Source: Faecalibacterium langellae (GTDB lineage: Bacteria > Bacillota > Clostridia > Oscillospirales > Ruminococcaceae). From it: a stretch of DNA of 64,000 bases. The position numbers and the translations under genes were made by a program. The stretch is from the NCBI RefSeq assembly GCF_002549775.1, contig NZ_NMTR01000009.1, positions 26,775 to 90,774 on the forward strand, given 5' to 3'. Below are positions 34,442 through 46,546 of the stretch, in pieces. The notes under the pieces were generated by a model. It saw only the letters and a list, made by a program, of their open reading frames with translations. It was not told where the DNA came from and ran no database searches. Numbering within the stretch: position 1 is the stretch's first letter; every line of letters starts with the position of its first letter.

Positions 34442-35515
34442 TTATTCTTTGTCCTGCTTGTTCAGCTCGCTCAGCGGCACGGTGCGCTCATCCTTGTAGC
34501 GCTCGGCGTCCAGCTGGCGGGCATACTCCAGACGGCGCTTGTTCATCTCGCTGGCGGAAAGGTTCTTTTCCACGCTCTTGCCGGTCTTGGGGTCGGTCAC
34601 CGTGATGGTGGTGTTCTTCACGCCGCGCTTTTCCTGCTTGCGCTTGGCGGCGATCTCCGCTTCCACTTCCTTGCGCATCTTCTCGGGGTCGTAGAACTTG
34701 CGCATGACCTGAGTCTGTGCGGTCATGACGATGTTGGAAATGACGTAGTACAGAGAGAATGCCAGCGGGTAGGTAAAGCAGAAGAACAGGTACATCAGCG
34801 GCATCATATACATGGTCAGCTTCATGCTGCCCTGCATCTGCTGGCCGGAGGCCTTCATACTGATGTGGGTGGACAGGAACATGGTGATGACCGACAGCAG
34901 CGGCAGCACGAGATCCAGAGAAAGACCCAGCTTCGGGATGCGGGTCAGGTCGATGCCAAAGAAGTTCATGTGCTGGCTGAACTCGGTGATGGTAGCGATC
35001 TGCTGTGCGGTAAAGCAGCCCAGCACGCCGCTGTTGCCGGCAACCACCTCGGCGATGATGTTGGTATCGCGGGTGATGGCGGTAAAGGAGATGCCGGCGG
35101 CGGTCATAGCCTCGCCTGCGCTGGCAAGTGCAGCGGCGCTGATGTGGAAAATGCGCTCCAGCGGGTTATACACCACGCCGATAACGCCGAACATGACAAG
35201 GAAATTCAGCAGCATGGGCATGCAGCCGGCCGTGGGCTTATAGCCAAAGTCCTGCTGCAGCTTCATCAGTTCTTCCTGCTGCTTTTCGGGCTTATCCTTG
35301 TACTTGGTCTGGATCTCCGCGATCATGGGCTGGAAAGCAGACATTTTCGCCATGCTCTTCTGCTGGCTGGTCTGCAGGGGGATCTTGACGATGTTGATGA
35401 GCAGGGTGAAGAGGATGATGTCCCAGCCGTAGTTCGGCAGCAGCTTGTAGATCCACTCCATGACATAGCCGAGAGGACCGCTCAGGATGTAAAAGAAGTT
35501 CATACCTTTGTCCAT
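34442..35515 (-). CDS. yidC: membrane protein insertase YidC
   Basis: A 357-residue protein of the Gram-positive Oxa1/YidC/Alb3 type with five predicted spans: GWDIILFTLLINIVKIPLQT, MPMLLNFLVMFGVIGVVYN, LDLVLPLLSVITMFLSTHIS and YLFFCFTYPLAFSLYYVISN. The extracytoplasmic loop between spans 2 and 3 is longer than usual (about 80 residues). There is no lipoprotein signal peptide. The lysine-rich tail (AAKRKQEKRGVKNTT) may bind ribosomes. The start could be 35515 or the nearby ATG at 35503. Confidence 0.94.
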   Translation of the reverse strand: MDKGMNFFYILSGPLGYVMEWIYKLLPNYGWDIILFTLLINIVKIPLQTSQQKSMAKMSAFQPMIAEIQTKYKDKPEKQQEELMKLQQDFGYKPTAGCMPMLLNFLVMFGVIGVVYNPLERIFHISAAALASAGEAMTAAGISFTAITRDTNIIAEVVAGNSGVLGCFTAQQIATITEFSQHMNFFGIDLTRIPKLGLSLDLVLPLLSVITMFLSTHISMKASGQQMQGSMKLTMYMMPLMYLFFCFTYPLAFSLYYVISNIVMTAQTQVMRKFYDPEKMRKEVEAEIAAKRKQEKRGVKNTTITVTDPKTGKSVEKNLSASEMNKRRLEYARQLDAERYKDERTVPLSELNKQDKE

Positions 35516-35603
35516 TCTGCCCCGGCTGTGGCCCGGGACGCATTATTTTTTATCGTAGGACACGCCGCCCACAGTGCAGCGCGTCACAAGAAGCATAATA
35601 TCT

Positions 35604-35812
35604 AAAATGGCCGCCGTTTCACTCTGGCCATAAATAGCGGAAATTTATTTTTTGATTTCGTGTTTGTCGCGGCCTCGACGCTTGTCAGGGCAAAGCCCTT
35701 CCATCTGCTATCGCAGACCGCTCGCCTGCTTGAAAGCCCCACTGGGGCTTTCACGCCCTCCGGGCACCGCCGTCCTTTCTGGTTCTCTTTTGTGCGGCAA
35801 AAGAGAACATAT
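35604..35812. repeat. truncated TGCG-element flank plus partial 165-bp unit
   Basis: AAAATGGCCGCCGTTTCACT, CTGGCCATAAATAGCGG, then TTGTCGCGGCCTCGACGCTT and AAAGCCCCACTGGGGCTTTC, ending with TTCTCTTTTGTGCGGCAAAA. It fills the yidC-yidD gap. No gene. Confidence 0.7.
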
Positions 35813-35825
35813 CCAGCACCACGTT

Positions 35826-36140
35826 TTATTTTTCCACATTCCGTCTGTGCCGGGTGGAAAACAGCTTTGCAGGCTGCAGCCTGCGCTTATCGCTGCGCCA
35901 CCTTCCCTTTTCCGGCACCGGGTCATAGCCCCACTTGCCAAAGGGGTTGCACCGCGCGATGCGCCAGGCCCCCAGCAGGACGCCTTTGACGCAGCCATGG
36001 GTCAGGATGGCCTGCATGGTGTAGTTGCTGCAGCTGGGCGTAAACCGGCAGCTGCGGCCGATCCACGGGCTGAGGGTGTACTGATACACCCGGATCAGCG
36101 CGCACAGGGCCTTGCGGCAGGCAAGCTGAACGCGGTTCAC
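35826..36140 (-). CDS. yidD: membrane protein insertion efficiency factor YidD
   Basis: A 104-residue protein: LIRVYQYTLSPWIGRSCRF, TPSCSNYTMQAI, RIARCNPFGKWGYDPVP, all hallmarks of YidD with its conserved cysteines. It assists YidC-dependent insertion. Its ATG overlaps the rnpA stop (ATGA). Confidence 0.95.
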   Translation of the reverse strand: MNRVQLACRKALCALIRVYQYTLSPWIGRSCRFTPSCSNYTMQAILTHGCVKGVLLGAWRIARCNPFGKWGYDPVPEKGRWRSDKRRLQPAKLFSTRHRRNVEK

Positions 36141-36544
36141 GCCTTCGGCTCCGGCTTTGCTCTGCGGGCCGGGGGCACCGTGGCGGGCGGCGGCGCGTCG
36201 GGCCGCTTTGCCTTATCCGGCAGCCCGGCCTGGGCGAACAGCTTTGCCACGATGGCGCTCAGCTGCCAGCTTTTCAGCCGGGGGGTCATGCCCCGGGCCA
36301 CGAAGACCAGATCGTAGCCGCCGATGTTGTAATCCAGATGCTCGTCGATGGCCGCCTTCATCACGCGGCGGGCACGGTTGCGCTGCACGGCATGGCCGAT
36401 CTTCTTGGTGGCGGTCAGGCCCACGCGGGTGCGCTTGGATCGGGTCTTGAGCACATACAGCACCAGTGCCTGGTTCACATAGGACTTGCCGCGGGCATAC
36501 ACTCTGCCAAACTCGCTGTTGCGGCGGATGGGACGATAGCGCAT
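36137..36544 (-). CDS. rnpA: ribonuclease P protein component
   Basis: A 135-residue protein. The RNase P motif is KKIGHAVQRNRARRVMKAA, preceded by RRNSEFGRVYARGKSYVNQA. It helps the RNA subunit trim 5' leaders of tRNA. The C-terminal 30 residues are a Pro/Ala/Lys-rich extension (DAPPPATVPPARRAKPEPKA). It lies after rpmH as usual. Confidence 0.95.
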   Translation of the reverse strand: MRYRPIRRNSEFGRVYARGKSYVNQALVLYVLKTRSKRTRVGLTATKKIGHAVQRNRARRVMKAAIDEHLDYNIGGYDLVFVARGMTPRLKSWQLSAIVAKLFAQAGLPDKAKRPDAPPPATVPPARRAKPEPKA

Positions 36545-36670
36545 TTCCGCGCCTCCTTTCTGTGACCGGTACGCCCCTTGAAAAGAGGGTACTCTTAGGT
36601 CAGTATATCAAAAATTTTTCGACTTTGAAAGCCCATGGGGGCATTTTTACGAAAAATCTTTCAATTTTCA

Positions 36671-36706
36671 AAAAAATAAGACCGCCAATCCAATATCAGC
36701 GGTCTT
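36671..36706 (-). terminator. attenuating terminator after rpmH
   Basis: Minus strand: AAGACCGC, loop, GCGGTCTT, then TATTTTTTT. It sits between rpmH and rnpA and would separate the highly expressed L34 message from rnpA. Confidence 0.75.
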
Positions 36707-36754
36707 TTGTGCGCATATTCATTTCTGCGCCGGATCCCTCGTTCAAGCGAAAGA

Positions 36755-36889
36755 TCAGACAGTCAGGCTCTTGCGGCCCTTTGCACGGCGAGCATTGATG
36801 ACCTTGCGGCCGTTCTTGGTGCTCATGCGGGTCAGAAAGCCATGAACTTCCTTGCGCTGACGCTTCTTGGGCTGAAAAGTTCTTTTCAT
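36755..36889 (-). CDS. rpmH: 50S ribosomal protein L34
   Basis: A 44-residue protein, [40 protein letters not shown], ending SLTV. It is the standard L34 sequence and the first gene leftward of the origin. Confidence 0.97.
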   Translation of the reverse strand: MKRTFQPKKRQRKEVHGFLTRMSTKNGRKVINARRAKGRKSLTV

Positions 36890-36969
36890 GGTTTGTATCC
36901 TCCGTAAAAACTTATCCCCGGTATGGGGTCTGATGCGGCCCCAGAGTGGGGACAGGCTTGCAATTCAAC

Positions 36970-36999
36970 AGTATATCGCATAGTATGGCGTTCTGTCAA
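36970..36999 (-). promoter_or_regulatory. promoter of rpmH
   Basis: Minus strand TTGACA (36999-36994), 18-nt spacer, TATACT (36975-36970). Confidence 0.75.
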
Positions 37000-37179
37000 G
37001 CATTTTTTTCGCTTTCGCGCAAACTTTTTGCAAACTTTTTTGTGAAAAGATTTTCAACTTTTTCACCATTTTGCCGTGGAAAACTTGTTTGCCACAAGAT
37101 ATTGTGGCCTAGGTTTCACCCCGCCACAACGCCCGCAGGCAGTCTTTTTTTATGTATTATAAATTACATTATAGAAATA

Positions 37180-37208
37180 TGGACTCACAGCGGTTTTTGT
37201 GGTATACT
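37180..37208 (+). promoter_or_regulatory. promoter of dnaA
   Basis: TGGACT at 37180-37185, 17-nt spacer, extended -10 TGGTATACT (TATACT 37203-37208), 50 bp before the dnaA start. TTGTTGAAAAC lies just downstream. Confidence 0.65.
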
Positions 37209-37257
37209 AACCTAGTATCAGCAGCATTGTTGAAAACTTTAACGGAGTGGATGTTTT

Positions 37258-38580
37258 ATGGATTCTTTCAAGGACGTTTTAGAGGCCGCCCAGGCGTACT
37301 GCAAAACACAGATGGCCGAGCCGACCTATAATCTCTATATCGACGGGTTGGAGCCCATCAGCTTTGAGGACTCCAGCCACATCACCCTCTCGGTGCGCAA
37401 CGACTTCATCTGCAAGATCGTGACGGACCGCTACCTCGGCCTGCTCAAGGAGGCCTTCAAGACCGTGCTGGGCTTTGATGTGGACATCACGCTGGTGGTG
37501 CCCAGCACCCCGCCCCACGAGGTGGTGCTGGCCCAGCAGTACGAGGCGAACCCCGCCTCGCCCCAGGGCAACTACGAGTTCACCTTTGAGAACTTCATCA
37601 AGGGCCCGTCCAACCAGTTTGCGTTTGCTGCTGCGCAGGCGGTGGCGGCCAACCCTTCCGGCGCTTACAACCCGCTGTTCATCTACGGCGGCTCGGGTCT
37701 GGGCAAGACCCATCTGCTCACCGCCATCCAGACCGAGATCAAACGCACCCACCCCGATTTCGTCATCATGTACGTCACCTGTGAGCAGTTCACCAATGAG
37801 CTGATCGCCGCCATCCGTGCTGGCAGCACCGAGGACTTCCGCATGAAGTACCGCGTGGCGGACCTGCTGCTGGTGGACGATATCCAGTTCATCGCCGGCA
37901 AGGAATCCACCCAGGAAGAATTCTTCCACACCTTCAATTCGCTGCACGACGCCCACAAGCAGATCGTCATCGCCTCCGACCGCCCCGCCAAGGAGATCAA
38001 GAGCCTGGAGGAACGCCTGCGCACCCGCTTTGAGTGGGGCCTGACCGCCGACGTGCAGCCGCCGGATTTTGAGACCCGCGTGGCCATCGTCAAGCGCAAG
38101 GCAGAGCTGCTGCACCTGGACCTGCCCGAGGATGTGGCCGAGTTCATTGCCAACCACCTGAAGAACAACATCCGCCAGCTGGAAGGCGCCGTGAAGAAGC
38201 TGAACGCCTACTACATGCTGGAAGGCATCCAGCCGGTCATCAGCGTGGCACAGAACGCCATCAAGGACATCCTCAACGAGACCCAGCCGGTGCCCGTGAC
38301 CATTGAGAAGATCATCGGTGAGGTGTCCCGCACCTTCAACGTCTCCCCCGCCGACATCCGCGGAACCAAGCGCAACGCCAACGTTGCCTCCGCCCGCCGC
38401 GTGGCCATCTACATCCTGCGCGAAGTCACCGGCATGAGCATGGAGGAGATCGGCCGCGAGTTCTCGGGCCGCGACCACTCCACCATCGTCTACTCGCTGA
38501 AGACTATGGAGCGGGACATGAAGAACGACCAGCACCTGCGCGAGACCGTGAGCGACATCATCAAAAACGTGAAGGCCTGA
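37258..38580 (+). CDS. dnaA: chromosomal replication initiator protein DnaA
   Basis: A 440-residue AAA+ initiator. Domain I (1 to about 85), linker, Walker A GGSGLGKTHLL (about 144), Walker B LLLVDDIQFI (about 204), sensor and Arg finger region RLRTRFEWGL, and domain IV with the DnaA-box-binding signature GRDHSTIVYSLKTM (about 404). It binds the boxes in the oriC that follows and melts the duplex. The ATG at 37258 follows GGAGTGGATGTTTT. Confidence 0.98.
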   Translation: MDSFKDVLEAAQAYCKTQMAEPTYNLYIDGLEPISFEDSSHITLSVRNDFICKIVTDRYLGLLKEAFKTVLGFDVDITLVVPSTPPHEVVLAQQYEANPASPQGNYEFTFENFIKGPSNQFAFAAAQAVAANPSGAYNPLFIYGGSGLGKTHLLTAIQTEIKRTHPDFVIMYVTCEQFTNELIAAIRAGSTEDFRMKYRVADLLLVDDIQFIAGKESTQEEFFHTFNSLHDAHKQIVIASDRPAKEIKSLEERLRTRFEWGLTADVQPPDFETRVAIVKRKAELLHLDLPEDVAEFIANHLKNNIRQLEGAVKKLNAYYMLEGIQPVISVAQNAIKDILNETQPVPVTIEKIIGEVSRTFNVSPADIRGTKRNANVASARRVAIYILREVTGMSMEEIGREFSGRDHSTIVYSLKTMERDMKNDQHLRETVSDIIKNVKA

Positions 38581-38980
38581 GCGCAGCCCTCGACAAAAAG
38601 TCATACCTATTCGAGGGCCAAACCCCAAAATATGGGGAAAAAACGGAACAAAATGCGGAAAAAAGGCCCACATCTTGTGGTAAAAACGCAAACCTTTCCA
38701 CACTTTCCACAGACTTTTCAACATTCAACCCCTGTTTTTCACAAGGGGCGTTGAAAGCCGGGCCGCTTTCCCCTTTTCCACAATTCCTTCACAGTGCATT
38801 CACAACCCCGTGGAAACCAAAACCCCCGCATCCCGACAAGGCTTTTCCGGTTTTTCCACAAGTTCCCCACCCCCTACTACGGTTACTACAACAAGTTCAA
38901 TATAGAAACACCGGTCAGCAGACAGTTTTCCATTGTAAAGCCGTCTGCTGTTCCGGGGAAAACAAAGGAGAGAATTCAGC
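38581..38980. promoter_or_regulatory. predicted chromosomal origin oriC (dnaA-dnaN interval)
   Basis: No gene in 400 bp. DnaA-box-like nonamers: CTTTCCACA at 38694-38702 and 38703-38711, TTTTTCACA at 38735-38743, TTTTCCACA at 38774-38782 and 38852-38860. The last box is followed by a GC-rich spacer (AGTTCCCCACCCC) and a DnaA-trio-like run, CTACTACGGTTACTACAAC (38874-38892), the arrangement of the Bacillus basal unwinding system. An inverted repeat, CCCTCGA...TCGAGGG, lies at the left end (about 38587-38618). Confidence 0.85.
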
Positions 38981-40087
38981 TTGAACATCGTATGCGATAA
39001 AGTTCTTCTGAGCACCGCCATCGACGGCGTATCCAAAGCCGTCACCATGCGTTCTGCCATCCCCGTGCTGGAAGGCATCCTGCTGAAAGCCGAGGGCTTC
39101 CAGCTCACCCTCACCGGCTACGACCTGGAAATGGGCATCGTGACCACCATCGAGGCCAATGTCAAGGAGGCCGGTGAGATCGTGCTGAACGCAAAGCTGC
39201 TCAGCAGCATGATCAGCCGGATGCCTGCCGGTCAGGTCACCATCACCTCCGCCGAGAACGGAAAAACAACGATCCAGGGTGGTGTTGCCCAGTTTGAGAT
39301 CCAGTCCATGCCGGCCACCGATTTCCCAGAGCTGCCCAACACCGGTGCCGAGGAGACCCTGACCATCAAGACCGGCGTGCTGAAGGACATGATCGACCGC
39401 ACCCTGTACGCCGTCAGCCAGGACGAGAAAAAACCGGCGCACACCGGTGAATTGTTCGAGATCCTGCCCGACAAGCTCACCGTCGTGGCGCTGGACGGCT
39501 ACCGCCTGGCCATCGTGGAACGGCCGGTGACTGCTGTGAAGGATATCCGCATCATCGTGCCCAGCAAGACCATGACCGAAGTGGCCCACCTGCTGCCCAA
39601 CGACGACGAGGAGCCGGTGCACATCAGCGCGAACCGCCGCTATGTGGTGTTCATGACCGCGGGCTACACCATCATGAGCCGCCTGATCGAGGGCGAGTTC
39701 CTCAACTACCGCAACGTCATTCCGGACGGCAGCCGCACCCGGGTGACCATCGACACCAAGGACTTCATTGAGACCATTGAGCGCGCTTCCCTGATTATTA
39801 CAGAGCGTTTAAAGAACCCCCTCCGCATCTCCTTTACAGAGGGTAGAGTCGTGGTGCGCTGCCAGACCAACCTCGGCCGCGTGGTGGACGAGTTCAACGC
39901 CGACTGCGAGGGCGACGAGGTGGAGATCGGCTTCAACAACCGCTATCTGCTGGATGCCCTGCGCAACGCCCGCACTGAGAAGGTCCGTCTGGAGATCAGC
40001 GGCCCCCTGAGCCCGGTCAAGGTGCTGCCGGCCGAGGGCAATGACTTTTTGTATCTGGTGCTGCCGGTGCGCTTCAAGAACGACTAA
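38981..40087 (+). CDS. dnaN: DNA polymerase III sliding clamp (beta subunit)
   Basis: A 368-residue three-domain clamp (MNIVCDKVLLSTAIDGVSKA, NAKLLSSMISRMPAGQVTIT, GEFLNYRNVIPDG, ending LYLVLPVRFKND). The C-terminal VLPVR motif lines the partner-binding pocket. It starts with TTG at 38981 behind AAAGGAGAGAATTCAGC. Confidence 0.97.
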   Translation: MNIVCDKVLLSTAIDGVSKAVTMRSAIPVLEGILLKAEGFQLTLTGYDLEMGIVTTIEANVKEAGEIVLNAKLLSSMISRMPAGQVTITSAENGKTTIQGGVAQFEIQSMPATDFPELPNTGAEETLTIKTGVLKDMIDRTLYAVSQDEKKPAHTGELFEILPDKLTVVALDGYRLAIVERPVTAVKDIRIIVPSKTMTEVAHLLPNDDEEPVHISANRRYVVFMTAGYTIMSRLIEGEFLNYRNVIPDGSRTRVTIDTKDFIETIERASLIITERLKNPLRISFTEGRVVVRCQTNLGRVVDEFNADCEGDEVEIGFNNRYLLDALRNARTEKVRLEISGPLSPVKVLPAEGNDFLYLVLPVRFKND

Positions 40088-40099
40088 GGGGACGATTTT

Positions 40100-40315
40100 A
40101 TGCAGAAAATTCTCATCCATACGGAATTTATCAAGCTGGATGCCCTGCTGAAATATGCAGGCCTGTGCGAGACCGGCGGCGAAGCCAAAGAGCTGGTGCA
40201 GGGCGGTGCTGTGAAGCTGAACGGCGAGGTGTGCACCATGCGCGGCAAAAAGTGCGTGCCCGGCGACGTGATCGAGCTGGACGGCCAGAGCGTGGAAGTC
40301 GGGCAGGGCAAATAA
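40100..40315 (+). CDS. S4-domain RNA-binding protein (YaaA/RlbA family)
   Basis: A 71-residue S4 domain: [36 protein letters not shown], then [12 protein letters not shown]. It is always found between dnaN and recF in Firmicutes and has been linked to ribosome assembly. The stop overlaps the recF start by one base. Confidence 0.93.
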   Translation: MQKILIHTEFIKLDALLKYAGLCETGGEAKELVQGGAVKLNGEVCTMRGKKCVPGDVIELDGQSVEVGQGK

Positions 40316-41436
40316 TGCGTCTGCTCTCACTGGAAGTCACGAATTACCGCAATATTTCAAAGGCACAGCTGGAGCCCGGCCGGGAGCTGACCGTCATCTG
40401 CGGCAACAACGGCCAGGGCAAGACGAACCTGTTGGAAGCCATCTGGCTGCTGACCGGCGGCAAGAGCTTCCGGGGCGGCAAGGACGCTGAGCTTGTGCGC
40501 CGCGGGGAAACATTTGCGGTGCTGGATGCCGTCACCCTGCGGGCCTGGCAGGAAGACCAGGAGCGGGACGACCCCAGCCATGTGCGCATCACGGTGGGCA
40601 CGCCGGATTCCCAGCGGCCGGGGCGCTACGCCTCGGTGAACGGCACCCCGCCCAAGCGCGCGGCGGGCCTGGCGGGCAGCTTCCCCGCTGTGGTGTTCGA
40701 CCCGGGCCACCTGAGCCTTGTGAAGGGCGCGCCGGAGGGCCGCCGCAAATTTCTGGACGCGGCCCTGTGCCAGCTGTACCCCGGCTACCTTGCCACTTAC
40801 CGGCGGTATGTGCGGGTGCTGCAGCAGAAAAATGCGCTGCTGCGCCATTCTGCAAACGGGGTCGAGCGCCCCTATGCCGAAAAATGCGCCATGCTGGAAG
40901 TGCTGAATGCGGAGCTTGCCGCCCAGGGCGAGGCCATCCAGAAGCGGCGGCGGGAATATCTGGCCCTGCTGGGGCCCCTCGCCTGCGCCAATTATCAGGA
41001 GCTTTCTCACGGGGCGGAGCGCATGGGCATCCGCTACGCCGCCCAGTTTGAGCCGGGCGGCCTGACCGAATGCCTGAAGCAGCACCAGAGCGAAGAACTG
41101 CGGGCCGGGCAGAGTTTGTGCGGCATCCACCGGGAGGACATCGAACTGCTGCTGGATGACCACCCTGCCAAGGTGTTTGCCAGCCAGGGACAGCAGCGCA
41201 GCGTGGTGTTGTCCTTGAAAATGGCTGAAGCCGCTGCCGCTGCCCGCATCACCGGCGAACACCCGGTGCTTTTGCTGGACGACGTGCTCAGCGAGCTGGA
41301 CGAGAGCCGCAAGCAGTATCTGCTCACCCGCATGAAGGAAAAGCAGACCTTCGTCACCAGCTGCGATGACACCGCCTTCCTCAAGACGGACGGCGAGGTC
41401 TACCGCATGGACGGCGGCGTACTGAGCAAAGCATGA
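40315..41436 (+). CDS. recF: DNA replication and repair protein RecF
   Basis: A 373-residue SMC-like ATPase: Walker A GNNGQGKTNLLEA (30-42), signature SQGQQRSVVLSLKMAEA, Walker B PVLLLDDVLSELDESRKQYL. It loads RecA at gaps with RecO/RecR. ATG at 40315 overlaps the stop of the S4 gene (TAATG), and the upstream GGCAGGGCAA is a modest site. Confidence 0.96.
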   Translation: MRLLSLEVTNYRNISKAQLEPGRELTVICGNNGQGKTNLLEAIWLLTGGKSFRGGKDAELVRRGETFAVLDAVTLRAWQEDQERDDPSHVRITVGTPDSQRPGRYASVNGTPPKRAAGLAGSFPAVVFDPGHLSLVKGAPEGRRKFLDAALCQLYPGYLATYRRYVRVLQQKNALLRHSANGVERPYAEKCAMLEVLNAELAAQGEAIQKRRREYLALLGPLACANYQELSHGAERMGIRYAAQFEPGGLTECLKQHQSEELRAGQSLCGIHREDIELLLDDHPAKVFASQGQQRSVVLSLKMAEAAAAARITGEHPVLLLDDVLSELDESRKQYLLTRMKEKQTFVTSCDDTAFLKTDGEVYRMDGGVLSKA

Positions 41437-41517
41437 AAAAATGATGCAAAAGTACATGCGCTCCATGTGCATATACCACATTTTATGCATGAGCTGCCGG
41501 AATGAGGAAAATACTGT

Positions 41518-41775
41518 ATGTATATTCATCTGGGCCGGGATTACGTCATCAATGACCGCGACATCATCGGCATCTTCAACCTCGAGACCACCACCATCAC
41601 CCCCCGCGGGCGGGAGTTCCTCAACTATGCCCAGAAGAACGGGGCCGTGGTGAGCCTGTCCGACGAGCTGCCCCAGAGCTATGTTCTGGCGGATGGGGCC
41701 GTGGTGGATACCGTGTATCTCTCTGAGCTGTCCCCTGCCGCCATGCGCCGCAGGGCAGAAAAGATGATCGAATAA
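41518..41775 (+). CDS. remB: extracellular matrix regulator RemB (DUF370)
   Basis: An 85-residue protein: MYIHLGRDYVINDRDIIGIF, NLETTTITPRGREFLNYAQK. DUF370/RemB is a small DNA-binding regulator related to RemA and normally lies between recF and gyrB. AATGAGGAAAATACTGT precedes the ATG. Confidence 0.92.
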   Translation: MYIHLGRDYVINDRDIIGIFNLETTTITPRGREFLNYAQKNGAVVSLSDELPQSYVLADGAVVDTVYLSELSPAAMRRRAEKMIE

Positions 41776-41844
41776 ATAAACACAGCCAACAGGCAAGGCG
41801 AAAACGCCCTGCTTTTACGATAGATCGAGCAAACATACGAATAA

Positions 41845-43860
<2,016 letters not shown>

Positions 43861-43872
43861 TTGGAGGAAACA

Positions 43873-46455
43873 ATGGAAGAAGATTATGTGATGATACCGG
43901 GCAGCGGAACCAAAAAGATCATCCGCGATGTCAAAAAGGAGATCGAGACCGCATTTCTGGACTACTCCATGTCGGTCATCGTGTCCCGCGCCCTGCCCGA
44001 TGTGCGCGACGGCCTGAAGCCCGTCCACCGCCGCATTCTGTACACCATGCACGAGCGCGGCAACGACCCCAGCCATCCCTACCGCAAGTCCGCTGACACC
44101 GTCGGTGCGGTGCTGGGCTCTTATCACCCCCACGGCGACGCATCCGTTTACGATGCCATGGTCCGTCTGGCACAGGATTTCTCCCTGCGCTACCCGCTGG
44201 TGGATGGCCAAGGTAACTTTGGTTCTGTCGATGGCGACCCCCCGGCTGCTTACCGTTACACCGAGGCCCGCATGAGCCGCATGGCCGTGGAGATGCTGAC
44301 CGATATCGAGAAGGACACCATCGACTGGGACCCGAACTTTGATGAGACCAAGAAGGAACCCAGCGTGCTGCCCTGCCGCTTCCCGAACCTGCTGGTCAAC
44401 GGCAGTCAGGGTATCGCCGTTGGTATGGCCACCAACATCCCGCCGCACAACCTGAGCGAGGTCATTGACGGCTGCGTGGCCTATATCGACAATCCGGATA
44501 TCGACCTGCCCGGCCTGATGGAATACATCAAGGGCCCGGACTTCCCCACTGCCGGCATCATCATGGGCCGCAGCGGCATCCGCGCCGCCTACGCCACCGG
44601 CCGCGGCAAAATTACCCTGCGGGGCCGTGCCACCATCGAGGAGACCAAGAACGGCCGCACCCAGATCGTCATTACGGAAATCCCGTATATGGTCAACAAG
44701 GCCCGCCTGATCGAGAATATGGCGGAGCTCGTCAAGGAAAAGCGCATCGAGGGCATCACCGGCCTGAACGATGAGACCAACCGCAAGGGCATGCGCATCG
44801 TGGTGGATGTGCGCAAGGACGCCAACGCACAGGTCATCCTGAACCAGCTGTACCAGTACACCCAGTTGCAGGACACCGTGGGCGTCATCATGCTGGCCAT
44901 CGACCACAAGGTGCCGAAAGTCCTCACTCTGAAGCAGATGCTGCAGAAGTATGTGGAATTTCAGGACGAAGTGGTGCGCCGCCGCACCCAGTTCGACCTG
45001 AAAAAGGCCAAGGAGCGCGCCCACATTCTGGAAGGTCTGAAGAAGGCTACCGACATCGTGGACGAACTCATTGCCACCATCCGCGCCTGCAAGGGCGGCA
45101 TGGCCGAGGCCAAGGCTGCCATCATGGAGCAGTTCGGCTTCGACGACCCGCAGGCAGACGCCATCGTGAAATTGCAGCTGGGCCGTCTGGCCGGTCTGGA
45201 AATTCTCAAGATCGAGGAAGAACTGAACGGCCTGCACGCCAAGATCGAGAACTGGGAAGCCATCCTGGCCGACGACGCCCGGGTGCTGGCCATCGTCAAG
45301 GACGAACTGCTGGAGATGAAGAAGCGCTTCGGCGACGAGCGCCGCACCGAGATCCAGTCCGTCACCGGCGAGGTGGATATCGAGGACCTCATTGCCGAGG
45401 AGCAGTGTGTCTACACCCTGACCGAGGCCGGTTATATCAAGCGCCAGCTCAAGGCCACCTATCAGGCACAGCGCCGCGGCGGACGCGGCATTTCCGGCAT
45501 GACCCGCAAGGAAGAAGACATCGTGCAGGAGATGTTCGTCGGTTCCACCCATGATTATGTGCTCTTTGTCACCGACCGGGGCCGCCTGTTCCGCATCAAG
45601 GGCTACACCATCGCCGAGGGCAGCCGCACCAGCAAGGGCAGCAACATAGTCAACCTGCTGCAGCTGGCCGAGGGCGAAAAGGTCACCAACATGATCTGCC
45701 AGAGCAAGGACGCTGAGCAGGAGGGCGGCTATGTGACCATGGTCACCAAGCAGGGCCTGATCAAGCGCACCCCGCTGGAACAGTATGCCAACATCCGCAA
45801 GACCGGCCTGATCGGCATTGCCCTGAACGAGGGCGACGCGCTGGCATGGACCCGCCTGACCACCGGCCACGATATGCTCATCGTTGCCACCCGCAACGGT
45901 CAGGCCATCCGCTTCAACGAAAAAGATGCCCGCCCCATGGGCCGCAGCGGCCACGGCGTGCGCGCCATCAAGCTGGCCGAAGGCGATGAAGTGGTGGGCG
46001 TGTGCATCTGCCGCGAGGGCGGCACGGTGCTGACCGTGACCGAGAACGGCAAGGGCCGCCGCTCCGACATCGACACCTACCGCGTCACCGCCCGCGGCGG
46101 CAAGGGCATCCGCAACTACGACGCCGCCAAGGACAAGGTGGCCGCCGTGAAGATCGTGGACGATGTGGACGATGTGCTGCTGAGCAGTCAGGAAGGCATC
46201 ATCATCCGCCTGCACGCGAACGAGATCCCGCTGCAGAGCCGTTACGGCTCCGGCGTGCGCGTGATGCGTCTGGGCGAGAACGACAAGGTGATGGTGCTGG
46301 CCCGCACCGACCACGACGACGAGGCTCAGACCGAGCAGATCGACGCCTCCGAAGCCGAAGCCGAGCCCACCGCCGAGCAGCTGGCCGCCATGGAAGCCGC
46401 CGATGCTGCGGCAGAAGCCGAGGCGCCTGAGGCGGAAGAAAAGACAGAAGAATAA
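43873..46455 (+). CDS. gyrA: DNA gyrase subunit A
   Basis: An 860-residue protein. Catalytic Tyr about 129 in [16 protein letters not shown]. The quinolone region reads [18 protein letters not shown], with Ala90 at the position that is Ser83 in E. coli. The C-terminal beta-pinwheel has a GyrA-box-like [11 protein letters not shown], and the protein ends in a long acidic Ala/Glu tail ([20 protein letters not shown]). The ATG at 43873 has GGAGGAAACA upstream; a TTG at 43861 is in frame but overlaps that site. Confidence 0.98.
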   Translation: MEEDYVMIPGSGTKKIIRDVKKEIETAFLDYSMSVIVSRALPDVRDGLKPVHRRILYTMHERGNDPSHPYRKSADTVGAVLGSYHPHGDASVYDAMVRLAQDFSLRYPLVDGQGNFGSVDGDPPAAYRYTEARMSRMAVEMLTDIEKDTIDWDPNFDETKKEPSVLPCRFPNLLVNGSQGIAVGMATNIPPHNLSEVIDGCVAYIDNPDIDLPGLMEYIKGPDFPTAGIIMGRSGIRAAYATGRGKITLRGRATIEETKNGRTQIVITEIPYMVNKARLIENMAELVKEKRIEGITGLNDETNRKGMRIVVDVRKDANAQVILNQLYQYTQLQDTVGVIMLAIDHKVPKVLTLKQMLQKYVEFQDEVVRRRTQFDLKKAKERAHILEGLKKATDIVDELIATIRACKGGMAEAKAAIMEQFGFDDPQADAIVKLQLGRLAGLEILKIEEELNGLHAKIENWEAILADDARVLAIVKDELLEMKKRFGDERRTEIQSVTGEVDIEDLIAEEQCVYTLTEAGYIKRQLKATYQAQRRGGRGISGMTRKEEDIVQEMFVGSTHDYVLFVTDRGRLFRIKGYTIAEGSRTSKGSNIVNLLQLAEGEKVTNMICQSKDAEQEGGYVTMVTKQGLIKRTPLEQYANIRKTGLIGIALNEGDALAWTRLTTGHDMLIVATRNGQAIRFNEKDARPMGRSGHGVRAIKLAEGDEVVGVCICREGGTVLTVTENGKGRRSDIDTYRVTARGGKGIRNYDAAKDKVAAVKIVDDVDDVLLSSQEGIIIRLHANEIPLQSRYGSGVRVMRLGENDKVMVLARTDHDDEAQTEQIDASEAEAEPTAEQLAAMEAADAAAEAEAPEAEEKTEE

Positions 46456-46478
46456 TTTTTCTGCCGGTTAAATCATGA

Positions 46479-46527
46479 GAAAATCCCCCGTATATTGTTT
46501 TGATACGATATGCGGGGGATTTTTTGC
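46479..46527 (+). terminator. terminator of gyrBA
   Basis: AAAATCCCCCGTAT, loop, ATGCGGGGGATTTTTT, 24 bp past the gyrA stop. Confidence 0.88.
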
Positions 46528-46546
46528 GATAAAATAGAGCTTTGGC

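Noticed and set aside
36890..37179. A second origin part upstream of dnaA
   Set aside because: Only one or two weak DnaA-box matches (for example CCGTGGAAAA near 37072); not enough to claim a bipartite origin.
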